From the NCBI RefSeq assembly GCF_900604945.1, contig NZ_UWPB01000001.1:744001-808000 (forward strand): a DNA stretch of 64,000 nucleotides, in the 5' to 3' direction. This document shows, in pieces, positions 37,110 to 46,097 of this stretch. Origin of the DNA: Ruminococcus sp. Marseille-P6503. GTDB taxonomy: Bacteria > Bacillota > Clostridia > Oscillospirales > Ruminococcaceae. Position 1 is the stretch's first letter, and each line of letters begins with the position of its first letter. The position numbers and the translations under genes are program-made. The notes below the pieces were generated by a model. The model was not told the origin of the DNA, made no database searches, and saw only the letters and a list, made by a program, of their open reading frames with translations.

Positions 37110-37757
37110 TTGAGCCGGTACAGCACATCAAAGACATTTAAAATATCTTACATAATTCTTGTTTTGATCGTGGTTCTGGCAGTATTGGCTTTTGTATTTC
37201 ACAGACAGGTAAGCCGTCATATGTCGGAAATCTGCGAGTACAAGGGAAGAAATACTGCCGCGGAAATTATCAGCAGCGCTGTTAAACAGCAGCTTCAGAA
37301 CGAAGCCGACCAAAACAGAAGCTATATAGAAATAAAACGGGATCCGGAAGGAAATATAACTTCCATCGAAACAAACAGCGCGGCAGTCAACGAGCTGCAG
37401 AATAATATAAGGGAGTCGGTCAACAACGCGCTTTCTGATATCGATAACAAGGAGCTTTCTCTTCCTCTGGGAACCTTGTCAGGCATAACCTTTTTCAGCG
37501 GGAGAGGTCCTGAGGTAAGTCTGAGGCTTCATCAGGTAGGCGCGGTCGATACGGAAATACACAGCGAATTTATTGCTCAGGGTATCAATCAGACCAAGCA
37601 TAGAATATCCGTATCGGTTACCGCTGAAATTTCAGCTATCCTGCCGCTTCATTCTACCGATATAGTGATATCCGACGAATTCTTGATATCGGAAACCATT
37701 ATTGTCGGGGAGATCCCTTCGGTGTATTTATCCGAACAAAAAGGCGGTACAGAGTAA
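37110..37757 (+). CDS. yunB: Sporulation protein YunB
   Basis: 215 aa from TTG 37110, which has AGAGGAGG 8 bases upstream; longer in-frame starts overlap the transketolase gene and lack a site. A transmembrane helix at about 12-36 is followed by KGRNTAAEIISSAVKQQL, then PLGTLSGITFFSGRGPEV and a beta-rich extracellular domain. This matches YunB, a mother-cell membrane protein required for spore formation in B. subtilis. Its presence suggests the organism sporulates or descends from spore formers. Confidence 0.88.
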   Translation: MSRYSTSKTFKISYIILVLIVVLAVLAFVFHRQVSRHMSEICEYKGRNTAAEIISSAVKQQLQNEADQNRSYIEIKRDPEGNITSIETNSAAVNELQNNIRESVNNALSDIDNKELSLPLGTLSGITFFSGRGPEVSLRLHQVGAVDTEIHSEFIAQGINQTKHRISVSVTAEISAILPLHSTDIVISDEFLISETIIVGEIPSVYLSEQKGGTE

Positions 37758-37799
37758 AACCAACACTGCACAGAGCAGTGTAATAATTATTCTGCGCTA

Positions 37800-37828
37800 T
37801 TGAAAAAAAGGCTTGAATATGTTATAAT
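37800..37828 (+). promoter_or_regulatory. recJ-relA promoter
   Basis: TTGAAA (37800-37805), 17-bp spacer, TATAAT (37823-37828) preceded by TGT (extended -10). Confidence 0.7.
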
Positions 37829-37865
37829 ATAATGAAATGTAATTTATCAGTTAGGATTTGTTGTA

Positions 37866-39905
37866 ATGAAAAGATGGAAAGTAAAAAAGCCTGATGAAAA
37901 GCTTGCTGCCGATTTTAGCAGAAAATGCGATTTAAGTCCCCTTACCTTAAAGGTCCTTATTTCAAGAGGTTATACGGAATTTCAGCAGATAGCTGACTTT
38001 TTCAGTGAAACCGACCTGTTTGACCCGTTTATGCTTAAAGATATGCAGGCGGCGGTGGATACTATAAACAGAGCCGTAGACAGCTATGAGCTTATCTGCG
38101 TTTACGGAGATTACGACTGCGACGGAGTAACCGCAACGGCTATCCTCTATAATTATCTTGAAAGCATGGGCGCAAACGTGATGTACTATATTCCGGAGCG
38201 GGAGGAAGGCTACGGAATGAACGCCGGGGCGGTAAGAGAGCTTGCTGAAAAAGGAGTTTCACTTATAGTTACGGTTGACAACGGAATATCTGCCCACGCT
38301 GAAGCCGAGCTGATCTCGGAGCTTGGAATCAAACTGGTTATAACTGACCATCATCAGCCGTCGGAGAAGCTGCCTAAAGCTGCCGCCGTTGTAGACCCTC
38401 ACAGGATCGATTGTCCTTCGCTGTACAAGGAGCTTGCCGGAGTAGGAGTCGCCTTAAAGCTCTGCGCTGCTCTTGACGGAGGGGATTATGATATGGTCGT
38501 GGAGCAGTATTCGGATATCTGCGCTATAGGCACTGTAGCCGATATAGTTCCGCTTACCGGCGAAAACAGGGCAATTGTAAAAAAAGGCTTACTGTACATA
38601 AAAAACACCGAGAATCCGGGACTGAATTTTCTTATAGACAAATCAGGAGTAAAAAGAGAACGTCTCACCGCAGGTTCGATTGCTTATCAGATTTCTCCGA
38701 GGATAAACGCTGCCGGAAGATTCGGCTCTCCGCTTACTGCCGTAAAAGCTCTGCTCAGCGAGAACGAAGAGGACGCTGAAAACTATGTTGATACCCTTAT
38801 GACGCTTAACAATCAGCGCAGGGAAGCTGAAGATGAGATCCTGACTGATATACTTAAATATATTGATAAAAATCCTGATGTACTTAACCGCCGTATCCTT
38901 GTTCTTGCGGGGAAAAACTGGCATCACGGAGTTATCGGTATCGTTTCCGCAAGACTTCTTGAAATGTATTCAAAGCCCAACATTCTTATATCTGTTGACA
39001 ATGACGGTTACGCAAGAGGCTCTGCCAGAAGCGTAAAGGGCTTCAGTATTTTTAAATGCCTGAGCGAGGCTTCCGACCTGCTGGAACAGTTCGGAGGACA
39101 CGAATGTGCCGGCGGTCTTACTATAAGAGAAGAAAAAATAACGAAGTTTACACAAAGGGTTTATGAATACGCGGACTCCCTTGAAGCAGTGCCGTCCGCG
39201 TCTGTCGAATGCGATATGCTTATATATCCCCAGGAGATAACTGCTGAAAATATTAAGGGACTTTCTGTTTTGGAGCCGTTCGGAGCAGGAAACGCTCAGC
39301 CGGTATTCGCCATGTCCGGCGTCCGTATCGACAGAATAATACCGCTTTCGCACGGCAGACATACGAAGCTTGATATAACCTACGGAGGTCTGCGTACACA
39401 GGCGCTCGTTTTCGGAATAGGTCCTGAAAAGCTTTCCCTTGTCCCCGGAGATATTGCCGATATGGCGGTAAATCTTGAAATCAATTCCTATGCCGGAACA
39501 GAAAGCGTATGCGTTAAGGTTATTGATTTTCGCCCTCACGGGATCAGTCAGGAAAAATATTTTGCAGCCAAGGACTGCTATGAAAAATACAGACGCGGCG
39601 AGCAGCTTCCTGAGGCTTTTCTGCGCAAGATGGAGCCCGACAGAAAAGAGCTTGTTTGGGTTTATAAATATTTGAAGGGCTTTAATGAAATATCAGCTGA
39701 CGATCTTTATTTAAAGCTGAACAGTCCCGCCATGAATTACTGCAAGCTGAGAATATGCGTCGACGCTTTTGTTCAGACCGGACTTGCCGCTTTTACGCCG
39801 TCAACTCAGAATATAAAGCTGCTTCCTGTAAAAAATAAGGTTGATCTGGAAAACGCTCCTGTACTCAAAGAGCTTAGAAATAAAATATGCAGAGGAGGAC
39901 GCTGA
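37866..39905 (+). CDS. recJ: Single-stranded-DNA-specific exonuclease RecJ
   Basis: 679 aa. DHH phosphoesterase motifs: GDYDCDGVTATAI near 82, VDNGIS near 138, ITDHHQ near 160, and a DHHA1 region with ARGSARSVKGFSIF and FGGHECAGGLTI. A C-terminal OB-like domain carries GNAQPVF. It degrades single-stranded DNA 5' to 3' in recombination and base-excision or mismatch repair. relA begins 2 bases after its TGA stop, the same order as recJ-apt-relA in Bacillus but without apt. Confidence 0.95.
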   Translation: MKRWKVKKPDEKLAADFSRKCDLSPLTLKVLISRGYTEFQQIADFFSETDLFDPFMLKDMQAAVDTINRAVDSYELICVYGDYDCDGVTATAILYNYLESMGANVMYYIPEREEGYGMNAGAVRELAEKGVSLIVTVDNGISAHAEAELISELGIKLVITDHHQPSEKLPKAAAVVDPHRIDCPSLYKELAGVGVALKLCAALDGGDYDMVVEQYSDICAIGTVADIVPLTGENRAIVKKGLLYIKNTENPGLNFLIDKSGVKRERLTAGSIAYQISPRINAAGRFGSPLTAVKALLSENEEDAENYVDTLMTLNNQRREAEDEILTDILKYIDKNPDVLNRRILVLAGKNWHHGVIGIVSARLLEMYSKPNILISVDNDGYARGSARSVKGFSIFKCLSEASDLLEQFGGHECAGGLTIREEKITKFTQRVYEYADSLEAVPSASVECDMLIYPQEITAENIKGLSVLEPFGAGNAQPVFAMSGVRIDRIIPLSHGRHTKLDITYGGLRTQALVFGIGPEKLSLVPGDIADMAVNLEINSYAGTESVCVKVIDFRPHGISQEKYFAAKDCYEKYRRGEQLPEAFLRKMEPDRKELVWVYKYLKGFNEISADDLYLKLNSPAMNYCKLRICVDAFVQTGLAAFTPSTQNIKLLPVKNKVDLENAPVLKELRNKICRGGR

Positions 39906-39906
39906 T

Positions 39907-42126
39907 ATGGAAGGCGTTAATAAAGATTATCTTTCCAATTCAAAAAACGAATACACGATCGACGCTTTGATCCAGAAAATACTGGACGGAGAAAAGCAGT
40001 ATGACCTTTCTAAAATAGTGTCTGCATATGAGCTTGCCGATAAATATCATTCAGGTCAGAAGCGTGAGTCGGGAGAGCCGTATATAACTCATCCGCTTGC
40101 CGTTGCCTATATTCTTTTGGAGCTTGGAATGGATACGGATACGATCTGCGCCGCGCTGCTTCATGACGTGGTGGAGGATACCAGCTGTACTCTGGAGAAT
40201 CTTCAGAAGCAGTTCGGTACCGACGTAGCTATGCTTGTAAACGGCGTTACAAAGCTTAAAAAGGTTGAAATCTTCACCAAAGACGAACAGAAGGCGGAGA
40301 ATATCAGAAAAATCCTTCTGGCTATGAGCGAGGATATAAGGGTCATTATAATTAAGCTTGCCGACCGTCTGCACAATATGAGGACGCTTAACTTCTGCCG
40401 TGAAGAGAAGCGCCGAATAATTGCTCATGAAACCATGAATATCTACGCTCCAATAGCTCATCGTTTGGGTATCCGTTCAATCAAGGACGAGCTTGAGGAT
40501 TTGTCCTTTCACTATCTTGACCCGTATGCCTATGAAGAAATAGACAAGCAGATGAATCTGCGCAAGGAGGGGCGCGATCAGCTGGTTGAAGATATAAAGG
40601 AGCGCATAAGGGAAAGACTTTCGCAGGATTTTGACCCTGTTCCTCAGATCGAGGGCAGAGTGAAAAGCAATTACGGAATTTATAAGAAGGTATACCGCGA
40701 CGGAAAGGAAATCGACCAGATTTACGATCGGTACGCTGTAAGAATAATAGTAAATACGGTTACGGAATGCTATAATGTGCTGGGTATCATTCATGATATG
40801 TTTAAGCCCATTCCCAACAGATTCAAGGACTATATCTCAACGCCAAAGCCTAATATGTACCAGTCGCTTCACACGACCGTAATAGGCAGACAGGGCATAC
40901 CTTTCGAGGTTCAGATACGCACATGGGAAATGCACCGTACCGCGGAATACGGCATTGCGGCGCACTGGAAATATAAAGAGGGAGTCAGAAGCAGCTCAAA
41001 GGACGACAACAGGCTTGCCTGGATAAGACAGATCATTGAATCTCAGCAGGAGTCAAACGATGTTGAGGAGATCGTAAGAGCTATTAAAAACGATCTGGCT
41101 CCCGAAGATGTTTTTGCGTTCACTCCTAAAGGCGATATGATAACGCTCCCTGTGGGATCAACTGTTATAGACTTTGCTTATGCTATCCATACTCAGGTTG
41201 GACATCGTATGTGCGGAGCAAAGGCCGATAAGAAAATGGTTTCTTACGACTATCAGATAAAGACCGGTGAAATCATAGAAATACTTACCACCAATGTTGA
41301 GGGTCACGGTCCAAGCCGTTCATGGCTTAATATCTGCAAAACCAATGAAGCTAAATCCAAGATACGTTCATGGTTTAAAAAGGAGCGCCGTGAAGAAAAT
41401 ATTTTTGAGGGAAAAAACGCTCTTGAACGAGAATTCCGCAGAAATATGATAAAGGTTCCGGAAGATGAGCTTGAGGACTTTTTAAAGCTCGATATGCGCA
41501 GACATAACTGCGAAACGCTGGACGATTTTTTCGCCGCGATAGGCTACGGCGGAGTACAGCTTTCAAAGGTAATGCAGCGGCTTAAATCCGAATACCACAA
41601 AAAGTACGGCGAAAAGATAACTGCCGATATAACCGAGGACATAAAGCCTCAGCGTTCAAAGAATTCGTCCGGAGTAATCGTGGACGGAATCGACGACTGC
41701 GTTATAAAATTTGCTCAGTGCTGCAATCCTCTGCCCGGAGATGAGATCGTAGGATTTATAACCAGAGGACACGGCATATCTATTCACAAATGCGACTGCG
41801 TCAACTATCAGACGCAGAAGGATAAAGCGGATACGGCTCAGAGATGGGTCCCGGTAAAGTGGGCGGCTACGGAAGACAACAAGGGTTATTTTAAAACTAC
41901 TCTTGATATCATTGCCGTTGACAGAATCGGCTTACTTGCCGACGTATCCTCCGCGCTCGCGATGATAAATATATATATTCATGAGTCCACGTCGCGCGAA
42001 CTGAAAAACGGTAACGCCATTTTAACGGTTACTCTGAGCGTCGCGGGAATGGAGCAGCTTAACAGCGTTATAGCAAAGATCAAAAAAATAAAAAACGTCA
42101 TTTCAGTAGAGAGAAGCGGCAAGTAA
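39907..42126 (+). CDS. relA: Bifunctional (p)ppGpp synthetase/hydrolase RelA/SpoT
   Basis: 739 aa from ATG 39907, with AGAGGAGG upstream inside recJ. HD hydrolase domain with YITHPLAVAYILLELG, LLHDVVEDT and ADRLHNMRTL, so the hydrolase site looks intact. Synthetase motifs: EGRVKSNYGIYKKV, YDRYAVRIIV, DYISTPKPNMYQSLHTTV. TGS domain (AFTPKGDMITLPVGSTVIDF) and C-terminal ACT domain (DRIGLLADVSSAL). It makes and degrades the stringent alarmone. Long Rel proteins of this type are the main regulators in Firmicutes. Confidence 0.96.
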   Translation: MEGVNKDYLSNSKNEYTIDALIQKILDGEKQYDLSKIVSAYELADKYHSGQKRESGEPYITHPLAVAYILLELGMDTDTICAALLHDVVEDTSCTLENLQKQFGTDVAMLVNGVTKLKKVEIFTKDEQKAENIRKILLAMSEDIRVIIIKLADRLHNMRTLNFCREEKRRIIAHETMNIYAPIAHRLGIRSIKDELEDLSFHYLDPYAYEEIDKQMNLRKEGRDQLVEDIKERIRERLSQDFDPVPQIEGRVKSNYGIYKKVYRDGKEIDQIYDRYAVRIIVNTVTECYNVLGIIHDMFKPIPNRFKDYISTPKPNMYQSLHTTVIGRQGIPFEVQIRTWEMHRTAEYGIAAHWKYKEGVRSSSKDDNRLAWIRQIIESQQESNDVEEIVRAIKNDLAPEDVFAFTPKGDMITLPVGSTVIDFAYAIHTQVGHRMCGAKADKKMVSYDYQIKTGEIIEILTTNVEGHGPSRSWLNICKTNEAKSKIRSWFKKERREENIFEGKNALEREFRRNMIKVPEDELEDFLKLDMRRHNCETLDDFFAAIGYGGVQLSKVMQRLKSEYHKKYGEKITADITEDIKPQRSKNSSGVIVDGIDDCVIKFAQCCNPLPGDEIVGFITRGHGISIHKCDCVNYQTQKDKADTAQRWVPVKWAATEDNKGYFKTTLDIIAVDRIGLLADVSSALAMINIYIHESTSRELKNGNAILTVTLSVAGMEQLNSVIAKIKKIKNVISVERSGK

Positions 42127-42185
42127 AAGGATAATATTACAGAAATTTGAGAGGAGGTAAGCTCCTTTTCGGAGCAAAGTCATAA

Positions 42186-42824
42186 ATGAAAATAATCAAG
42201 CTTAAACCGCTCAGCATATGCGATACAAACAGCTATATAGTTGCCGGCAGCGGAAACAGCTGCGCGCTTATCGACGCTCCCGACGACGCTGACTACATTC
42301 TTGGGCAGATAGATAAGCACGGTCTTAAATTGAAGAAAATTTTTCTTACCCACGGTCATTTTGATCATGTAGGCGCCGCTGCCGATCTGTATGACAGAAC
42401 GGGCTGCGAGGTATATATCCATGATAAGGATCTGTATAAGCTTACCGACGATTCAGGTATGCTCGTAAACTTTTTCAGGATAAAGGGCGCCAGAAAATTT
42501 GACAAAGCCATTCCGTTCGGAGAAAATGATATTCTCACACTGGACGAGCTAGAGTTTGACGTTCTTCATACGCCCGGACACACCAGTGGTTCCGTATGCT
42601 TTATATGCGGAAACGAGATGTTTTCCGGAGATACCTTGTTTGCGCGCTCTGTGGGAAGAACGGATATGCCGGACGGCGATCCGGTACAGCTGATGAGATC
42701 TCTGAAAAAAATCACGGAGCTGAGCGGAAATCTGAATATTTATCCCGGACATATGGCTGCAACTACTCTTGAGGAAGAAAAAAAGTATAACCCTTATTTA
42801 AGGGGCGGTTTCGGAGATTATTAA
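42186..42824 (+). CDS. Metallo-beta-lactamase-fold hydrolase (glyoxalase II-like)
   Basis: 212 aa. Metal motifs are THGHFDHVGAA near 56, HTPGHTSGSVC near 130, a bridging Asp in SGDTLFARSVGRTD near 150, and PGHMAATTL near 192. Dinuclear zinc hydrolase of the glyoxalase II/YcbL type, probably a thioesterase; the substrate is unknown. A GGAG lies 11 bases before ATG 42186 and a stronger GAGGAGG lies about 30 bases upstream, with a short hairpin between. hemZ follows 1 base after its stop. Confidence 0.88.
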   Translation: MKIIKLKPLSICDTNSYIVAGSGNSCALIDAPDDADYILGQIDKHGLKLKKIFLTHGHFDHVGAAADLYDRTGCEVYIHDKDLYKLTDDSGMLVNFFRIKGARKFDKAIPFGENDILTLDELEFDVLHTPGHTSGSVCFICGNEMFSGDTLFARSVGRTDMPDGDPVQLMRSLKKITELSGNLNIYPGHMAATTLEEEKKYNPYLRGGFGDY

Positions 42825-42825
42825 A

Positions 42826-44304
42826 ATGACGTTAATTTTCAGCGGAAACGATTTTAAATATGAGCTGGAGGGAGTAATGAAGCTTTTTATTCCCGCTCAG
42901 CTTTTTACTCATATATATACTGACAGGGCTGCGAAATGCAGCGGAGATTATGCTTTTATCAGACGAAGGATATGCAGAAAACATACTCTTTTATATGTAT
43001 ATTGCAGCGTAAACGGAAACGCGGCAGGCCTTGCTGAAAGAATCCCGTCGGATACGGAGAATTTTGATAATAAATGCGAGCTGATCCTTTCAATACTGCT
43101 TTTCAAAGCGATGACAAAGCTGACGGGAGTAAAGGCAAAATGGGGAATTATTACAGGCGTACGCCCTGTAAAAAGGGTCAATTCGCTGATTTCTCAAGGC
43201 ATGAGCAAAAGCCAGATTTACGATACCCTCCAGAACGAATATCTGGTCAGCGCGGAAAAATGCGATATTGCGTATATGACGGCGATGACTCAGGAAAATA
43301 TAATTAAAAAGCTTTCAGATAAAACCTTCAGCCTTTATATTTCCATTCCGTTTTGTCCTACAAGATGTTCATATTGTTCATTTGTTTCACAATCTATTGA
43401 AAACTGTAAGAGCCTTATTCCGGAGTATATAGACAATCTGTGCAGAGAGATTGGATATACGGCTTCGCTGGTAAATAAAATCGGGCTTAAACTGGATACG
43501 GTTTACTTCGGCGGCGGAACTCCCACAGCTCTGTCGGAGCAGCGGCTTTCAAAGCTAATGGACGCTGTTTCCTCATCATTTGATATGTCCGGCGTACGCG
43601 AATACACAGTAGAAGCCGGAAGGCCGGATACTATAACCCATGAAAAGCTTGATATGCTCAAAAGAAACGGCTGTACACGATTATCAGTTAATCCTCAGAG
43701 CTTAAACGACAGCGTTTTAGAAGCCATTGGGCGGAAGCATACGGCAAAGCAGTTTACCGACAGCTACCGTCTTGCCGCAAACACAGGCTTTGGCTCCGTA
43801 AATACGGATATAATCGCAGGTCTGCCGGGAGATACATATGAAAGCTTTAAAGCTACGGTAGACGGACTTATTGCGCTCGGACCCGAGAATATAACCGTAC
43901 ATACTCTTTCAATAAAAAGAGCGGCCAGATTAAATCAGTCTGATAACAAGCGGAGCATTCTGAAAAACAACGCAGGCGAAATGGTGGATTATGCCTCAAA
44001 GCGGCTGCTTGAAAGCGGTTACAGACCATACTACCTTTACAGGCAGAAAAATATGCTTGAAAATCTTGAAAACATCGGCTGGGCAAAGCCCGGCTTTGAA
44101 AGCCTGTATAATATTTATATCATGGAGGAAATCCAGACGATCATAGCTCTTGGAGCAGGGGGTTCAACCAAGCTTGTGGATTTGGATAACCGCCGTCTTG
44201 AAAGGATTTTCAATTATAAATTTCCTTTGGAATACAATAAGCATTTTGATTTAATGCTTGAAAGAAAGAATAAGATAGAGGAATTCTATGCTGAAAAAGA
44301 ATGA
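42826..44304 (+). CDS. hemZ: Oxygen-independent coproporphyrinogen dehydrogenase HemZ
   Basis: 492 aa. An N-terminal region of about 165 residues (LTGVKAKWGIITGVRPVKRV is typical of HemZ) precedes the radical SAM domain with PFCPTRCSYCSF near 180 and FGGGTPTALSEQ near 226. C-terminal HemN-type region with YRQKNMLENLENIGWA. Annotated family function is coproporphyrinogen III oxidation; in anaerobes without full heme pathways the true substrate may differ. Overlaps rlmD by 17 bases. Confidence 0.92.
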   Translation: MTLIFSGNDFKYELEGVMKLFIPAQLFTHIYTDRAAKCSGDYAFIRRRICRKHTLLYVYCSVNGNAAGLAERIPSDTENFDNKCELILSILLFKAMTKLTGVKAKWGIITGVRPVKRVNSLISQGMSKSQIYDTLQNEYLVSAEKCDIAYMTAMTQENIIKKLSDKTFSLYISIPFCPTRCSYCSFVSQSIENCKSLIPEYIDNLCREIGYTASLVNKIGLKLDTVYFGGGTPTALSEQRLSKLMDAVSSSFDMSGVREYTVEAGRPDTITHEKLDMLKRNGCTRLSVNPQSLNDSVLEAIGRKHTAKQFTDSYRLAANTGFGSVNTDIIAGLPGDTYESFKATVDGLIALGPENITVHTLSIKRAARLNQSDNKRSILKNNAGEMVDYASKRLLESGYRPYYLYRQKNMLENLENIGWAKPGFESLYNIYIMEEIQTIIALGAGGSTKLVDLDNRRLERIFNYKFPLEYNKHFDLMLERKNKIEEFYAEKE

Positions 44305-45649
44305 AATCATAATCCTGGAAATAACTGGTACCACCAGCGAAGGCAACGGCGTGGGCAGATTTGAACAAATTGCTGTCTTTGTGCCTTTTACGGCAGTCGG
44401 CGACGTTATTTCATGTAAAATAGTAAAGGTCTGCAAAAGCTACTGCTACGGAATCGCTGTAAAGTATATTTCCGAATCAAACCGACGCGTTCCGCCGGAC
44501 TGCGAGGTATTCGGAAAATGCGGCGGCTGTTCGTTCAGGCATTTTTCCTATGAGGAGGAGCTCGCAGTCAAGCAAGGCTTCGTCGAGGATTCCTTCAGAC
44601 GTATCGGAAAGCTTGCTCCTGAATTTGAGCCTATTCTGGGGTGTGAGAAAATCAGCGGATACCGCAACAAGGCTCAGTATCCTGTTGCCGAGGTAAACGG
44701 AAAAACGGTGTGCGGCTTCTATTCAAAGCGGTCCCACAGAGTTGTTGAATTTACCGATTGCAGACTTCAGCCTGCGATATTTTCTGAAATAGTAAAATTT
44801 ATTCTTGATTTCTGCAACTCACGAAGAATAAGCGCATATAACGAGGAAACCCGTCAGGGACTTTTAAGGCATATATATTTAAGGAGGGGAGAGCACAGCG
44901 GAGAAATAATGGTATGTTTTATCGTTACTTCTTTTGAAAGGTGCGGAAAGCTTGAAGGAATCGCAGAGGAGCTTGCAGGGAAATTTGCCAATATCAAAAG
45001 CGTTGTATTAAATGAAAACAATAAAAATACAAACGTAATATTGGGCGATAAAATAAAAACAATATACGGAAGCGATACGATAACAGACATTATGTGCGGC
45101 AGGAAAATTGAAATTTCTCCGCTGTCATTTTATCAGGTTAATACCGTACAGGCGGAACGTCTTTACAGTATTGCAAAGGAATATGCCGGACTTACCGGAA
45201 ACGAAATACTGCTTGATCTTTACTGCGGAGCCGGAACAATAGGGCTTTCCATGGCGGACAGCGTAAAAAAGCTGGTCGGAGTTGAAATAATCCCTTCCGC
45301 AGTTGAAAACGCGAAACGAAACGCCGAAGCAAACGGTATTTCAAACGCAGAATTTATATGCGCCGACGCCGGACAGGCAGCGGAAATGCTTTTTAAAAGG
45401 GGAGAGCGTCCTGACGTAATAATCGCCGATCCCGCCCGCAAAGGCTGCACGCCGGAAACACTTGAATATATGGCGAAGATGGCTCCCGACCGAATAGTAA
45501 TGGTTTCCTGCAATCATGCAACCGCCGCCAGAGACTGCGCCGCTCTGCAAAAACTCGGATATGAAACAGTCAAGTGCAAGGCAGTAGATATGTTTCCGAG
45601 GGCAACGCATGTTGAGTGCGTAGTCTTGATGTCAAAAGTACAGAAGTAA
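44288..45649 (+). CDS. rlmD: 23S rRNA (uracil-5-)-methyltransferase, RlmD/TrmA family
   Basis: 453 aa. N-terminal TRAM domain (TTSEGNGVGRFEQIAVFVPF), a 4Fe-4S motif with DCEVFGKCGGCSFRHF, and the SAM-binding motif LLDLYCGAGTIGLSM near 310. Motif DPARKGC and catalytic VSCNHATAARDCAAL, where VSCNPATxARD is usual: His replaces Pro after Asn. Methylates a 23S rRNA uridine at C5; RlmCD-like dual specificity is known in Firmicutes. Last gene of the core run before the accessory island. Confidence 0.92.
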   Translation: MLKKNEIIILEITGTTSEGNGVGRFEQIAVFVPFTAVGDVISCKIVKVCKSYCYGIAVKYISESNRRVPPDCEVFGKCGGCSFRHFSYEEELAVKQGFVEDSFRRIGKLAPEFEPILGCEKISGYRNKAQYPVAEVNGKTVCGFYSKRSHRVVEFTDCRLQPAIFSEIVKFILDFCNSRRISAYNEETRQGLLRHIYLRRGEHSGEIMVCFIVTSFERCGKLEGIAEELAGKFANIKSVVLNENNKNTNVILGDKIKTIYGSDTITDIMCGRKIEISPLSFYQVNTVQAERLYSIAKEYAGLTGNEILLDLYCGAGTIGLSMADSVKKLVGVEIIPSAVENAKRNAEANGISNAEFICADAGQAAEMLFKRGERPDVIIADPARKGCTPETLEYMAKMAPDRIVMVSCNHATAARDCAALQKLGYETVKCKAVDMFPRATHVECVVLMSKVQK

Positions 45650-45680
45650 ATACCGAAAAAGGCTTGAAAACAAGGCATTT

Positions 45681-45718
45681 CCGAGAGTTGGGAGTTCTTT
45701 TCCGGCTCTCGGATTTTT
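45681..45718 (+). terminator. Terminator after rlmD
   Basis: 7-bp perfect stem (45681-45687 with 45706-45712) and 18-base loop, followed by ATTTTTT. Confidence 0.65.
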
Positions 45719-45753
45719 TCGTTTTGGGGTGCTTGCAGCCAGGAGAAACCGAG

Positions 45754-45840
45754 GGTTGAGTTGACAGGTTGAAAACGGGCAAGGTTGAGTTGACAAGATG
45801 ATTTTGCGATAGGTTGAGTGGATAGAAAGATTAAAGGACA
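45754..45840 (+). repeat. Three tandem 29-bp units starting GGTTGAGT
   Basis: GGTTGAGTTGACA occurs at 45754 and 45783, and the shortened GGTTGAGTGGATA at 45812: exactly 29 bases apart each time. The first 13 bases of units 1 and 2 are identical; the remaining 16 differ. Too irregular to be a CRISPR. Confidence 0.6.
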
Positions 45841-45877
45841 GAATGCAAATAAACATTGCAATTCTGTCCTATTTTTT
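45835..45877 (+). terminator. Hairpin with T run next to IS256-like element
   Basis: 10-bp perfect core (45835-45844 with 45861-45870), extendable with a bulge, followed by ATTTTTTATT. Looks like a Rho-independent terminator; the transcript it would end is unclear. Confidence 0.55.
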
Positions 45878-45995
45878 ATTCGGTTTTGAAAAACAAACCG
45901 TGTAAACGCAATAATCGCCAAAAATTTGACAATACTAAAACTGCAGCCAAAAAAGGCAACGCTGAGGAGCGACCCGACGCAGGCTGTAAGATATA

Positions 45996-46042
45996 CGGTG
46001 AATAGAAAAGCAGCGGCATTGTCGCTGCTTTTCTATTCACCG
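45996..46042. repeat. Perfect 20-bp inverted repeat inside the IS element
   Basis: Arms 45996-46015 and 46023-46042 pair perfectly around a 7-base loop, just downstream of the transposase stop. Its position suggests a transcription barrier or terminator of the IS; there is no long T run. Confidence 0.8.
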
Positions 46043-46097
46043 GTATCTTCCGAGCGGATAAACCTCGGGAGCTCGAGGGCAGAGCCCTCGTCAGCCA

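Larger units (their letters stand above)
45650..45898. other. Junction between core genes and the accessory island
   Basis: No protein gene seen; long frames on the minus strand here are compositional. It carries two terminator-like hairpins and three 29-bp repeats, listed separately. Confidence 0.5.

Noticed and set aside
45754-45840. Possible CRISPR array
   Set aside because: Only 13 bases are shared between units, the third unit is degenerate, and no cas genes are present.
45514-45921. 135-aa open frame on the minus strand next to the 29-bp repeats
   Set aside because: Runs through the end of rlmD, a terminator and the repeats; low-complexity product, no ribosome binding site.
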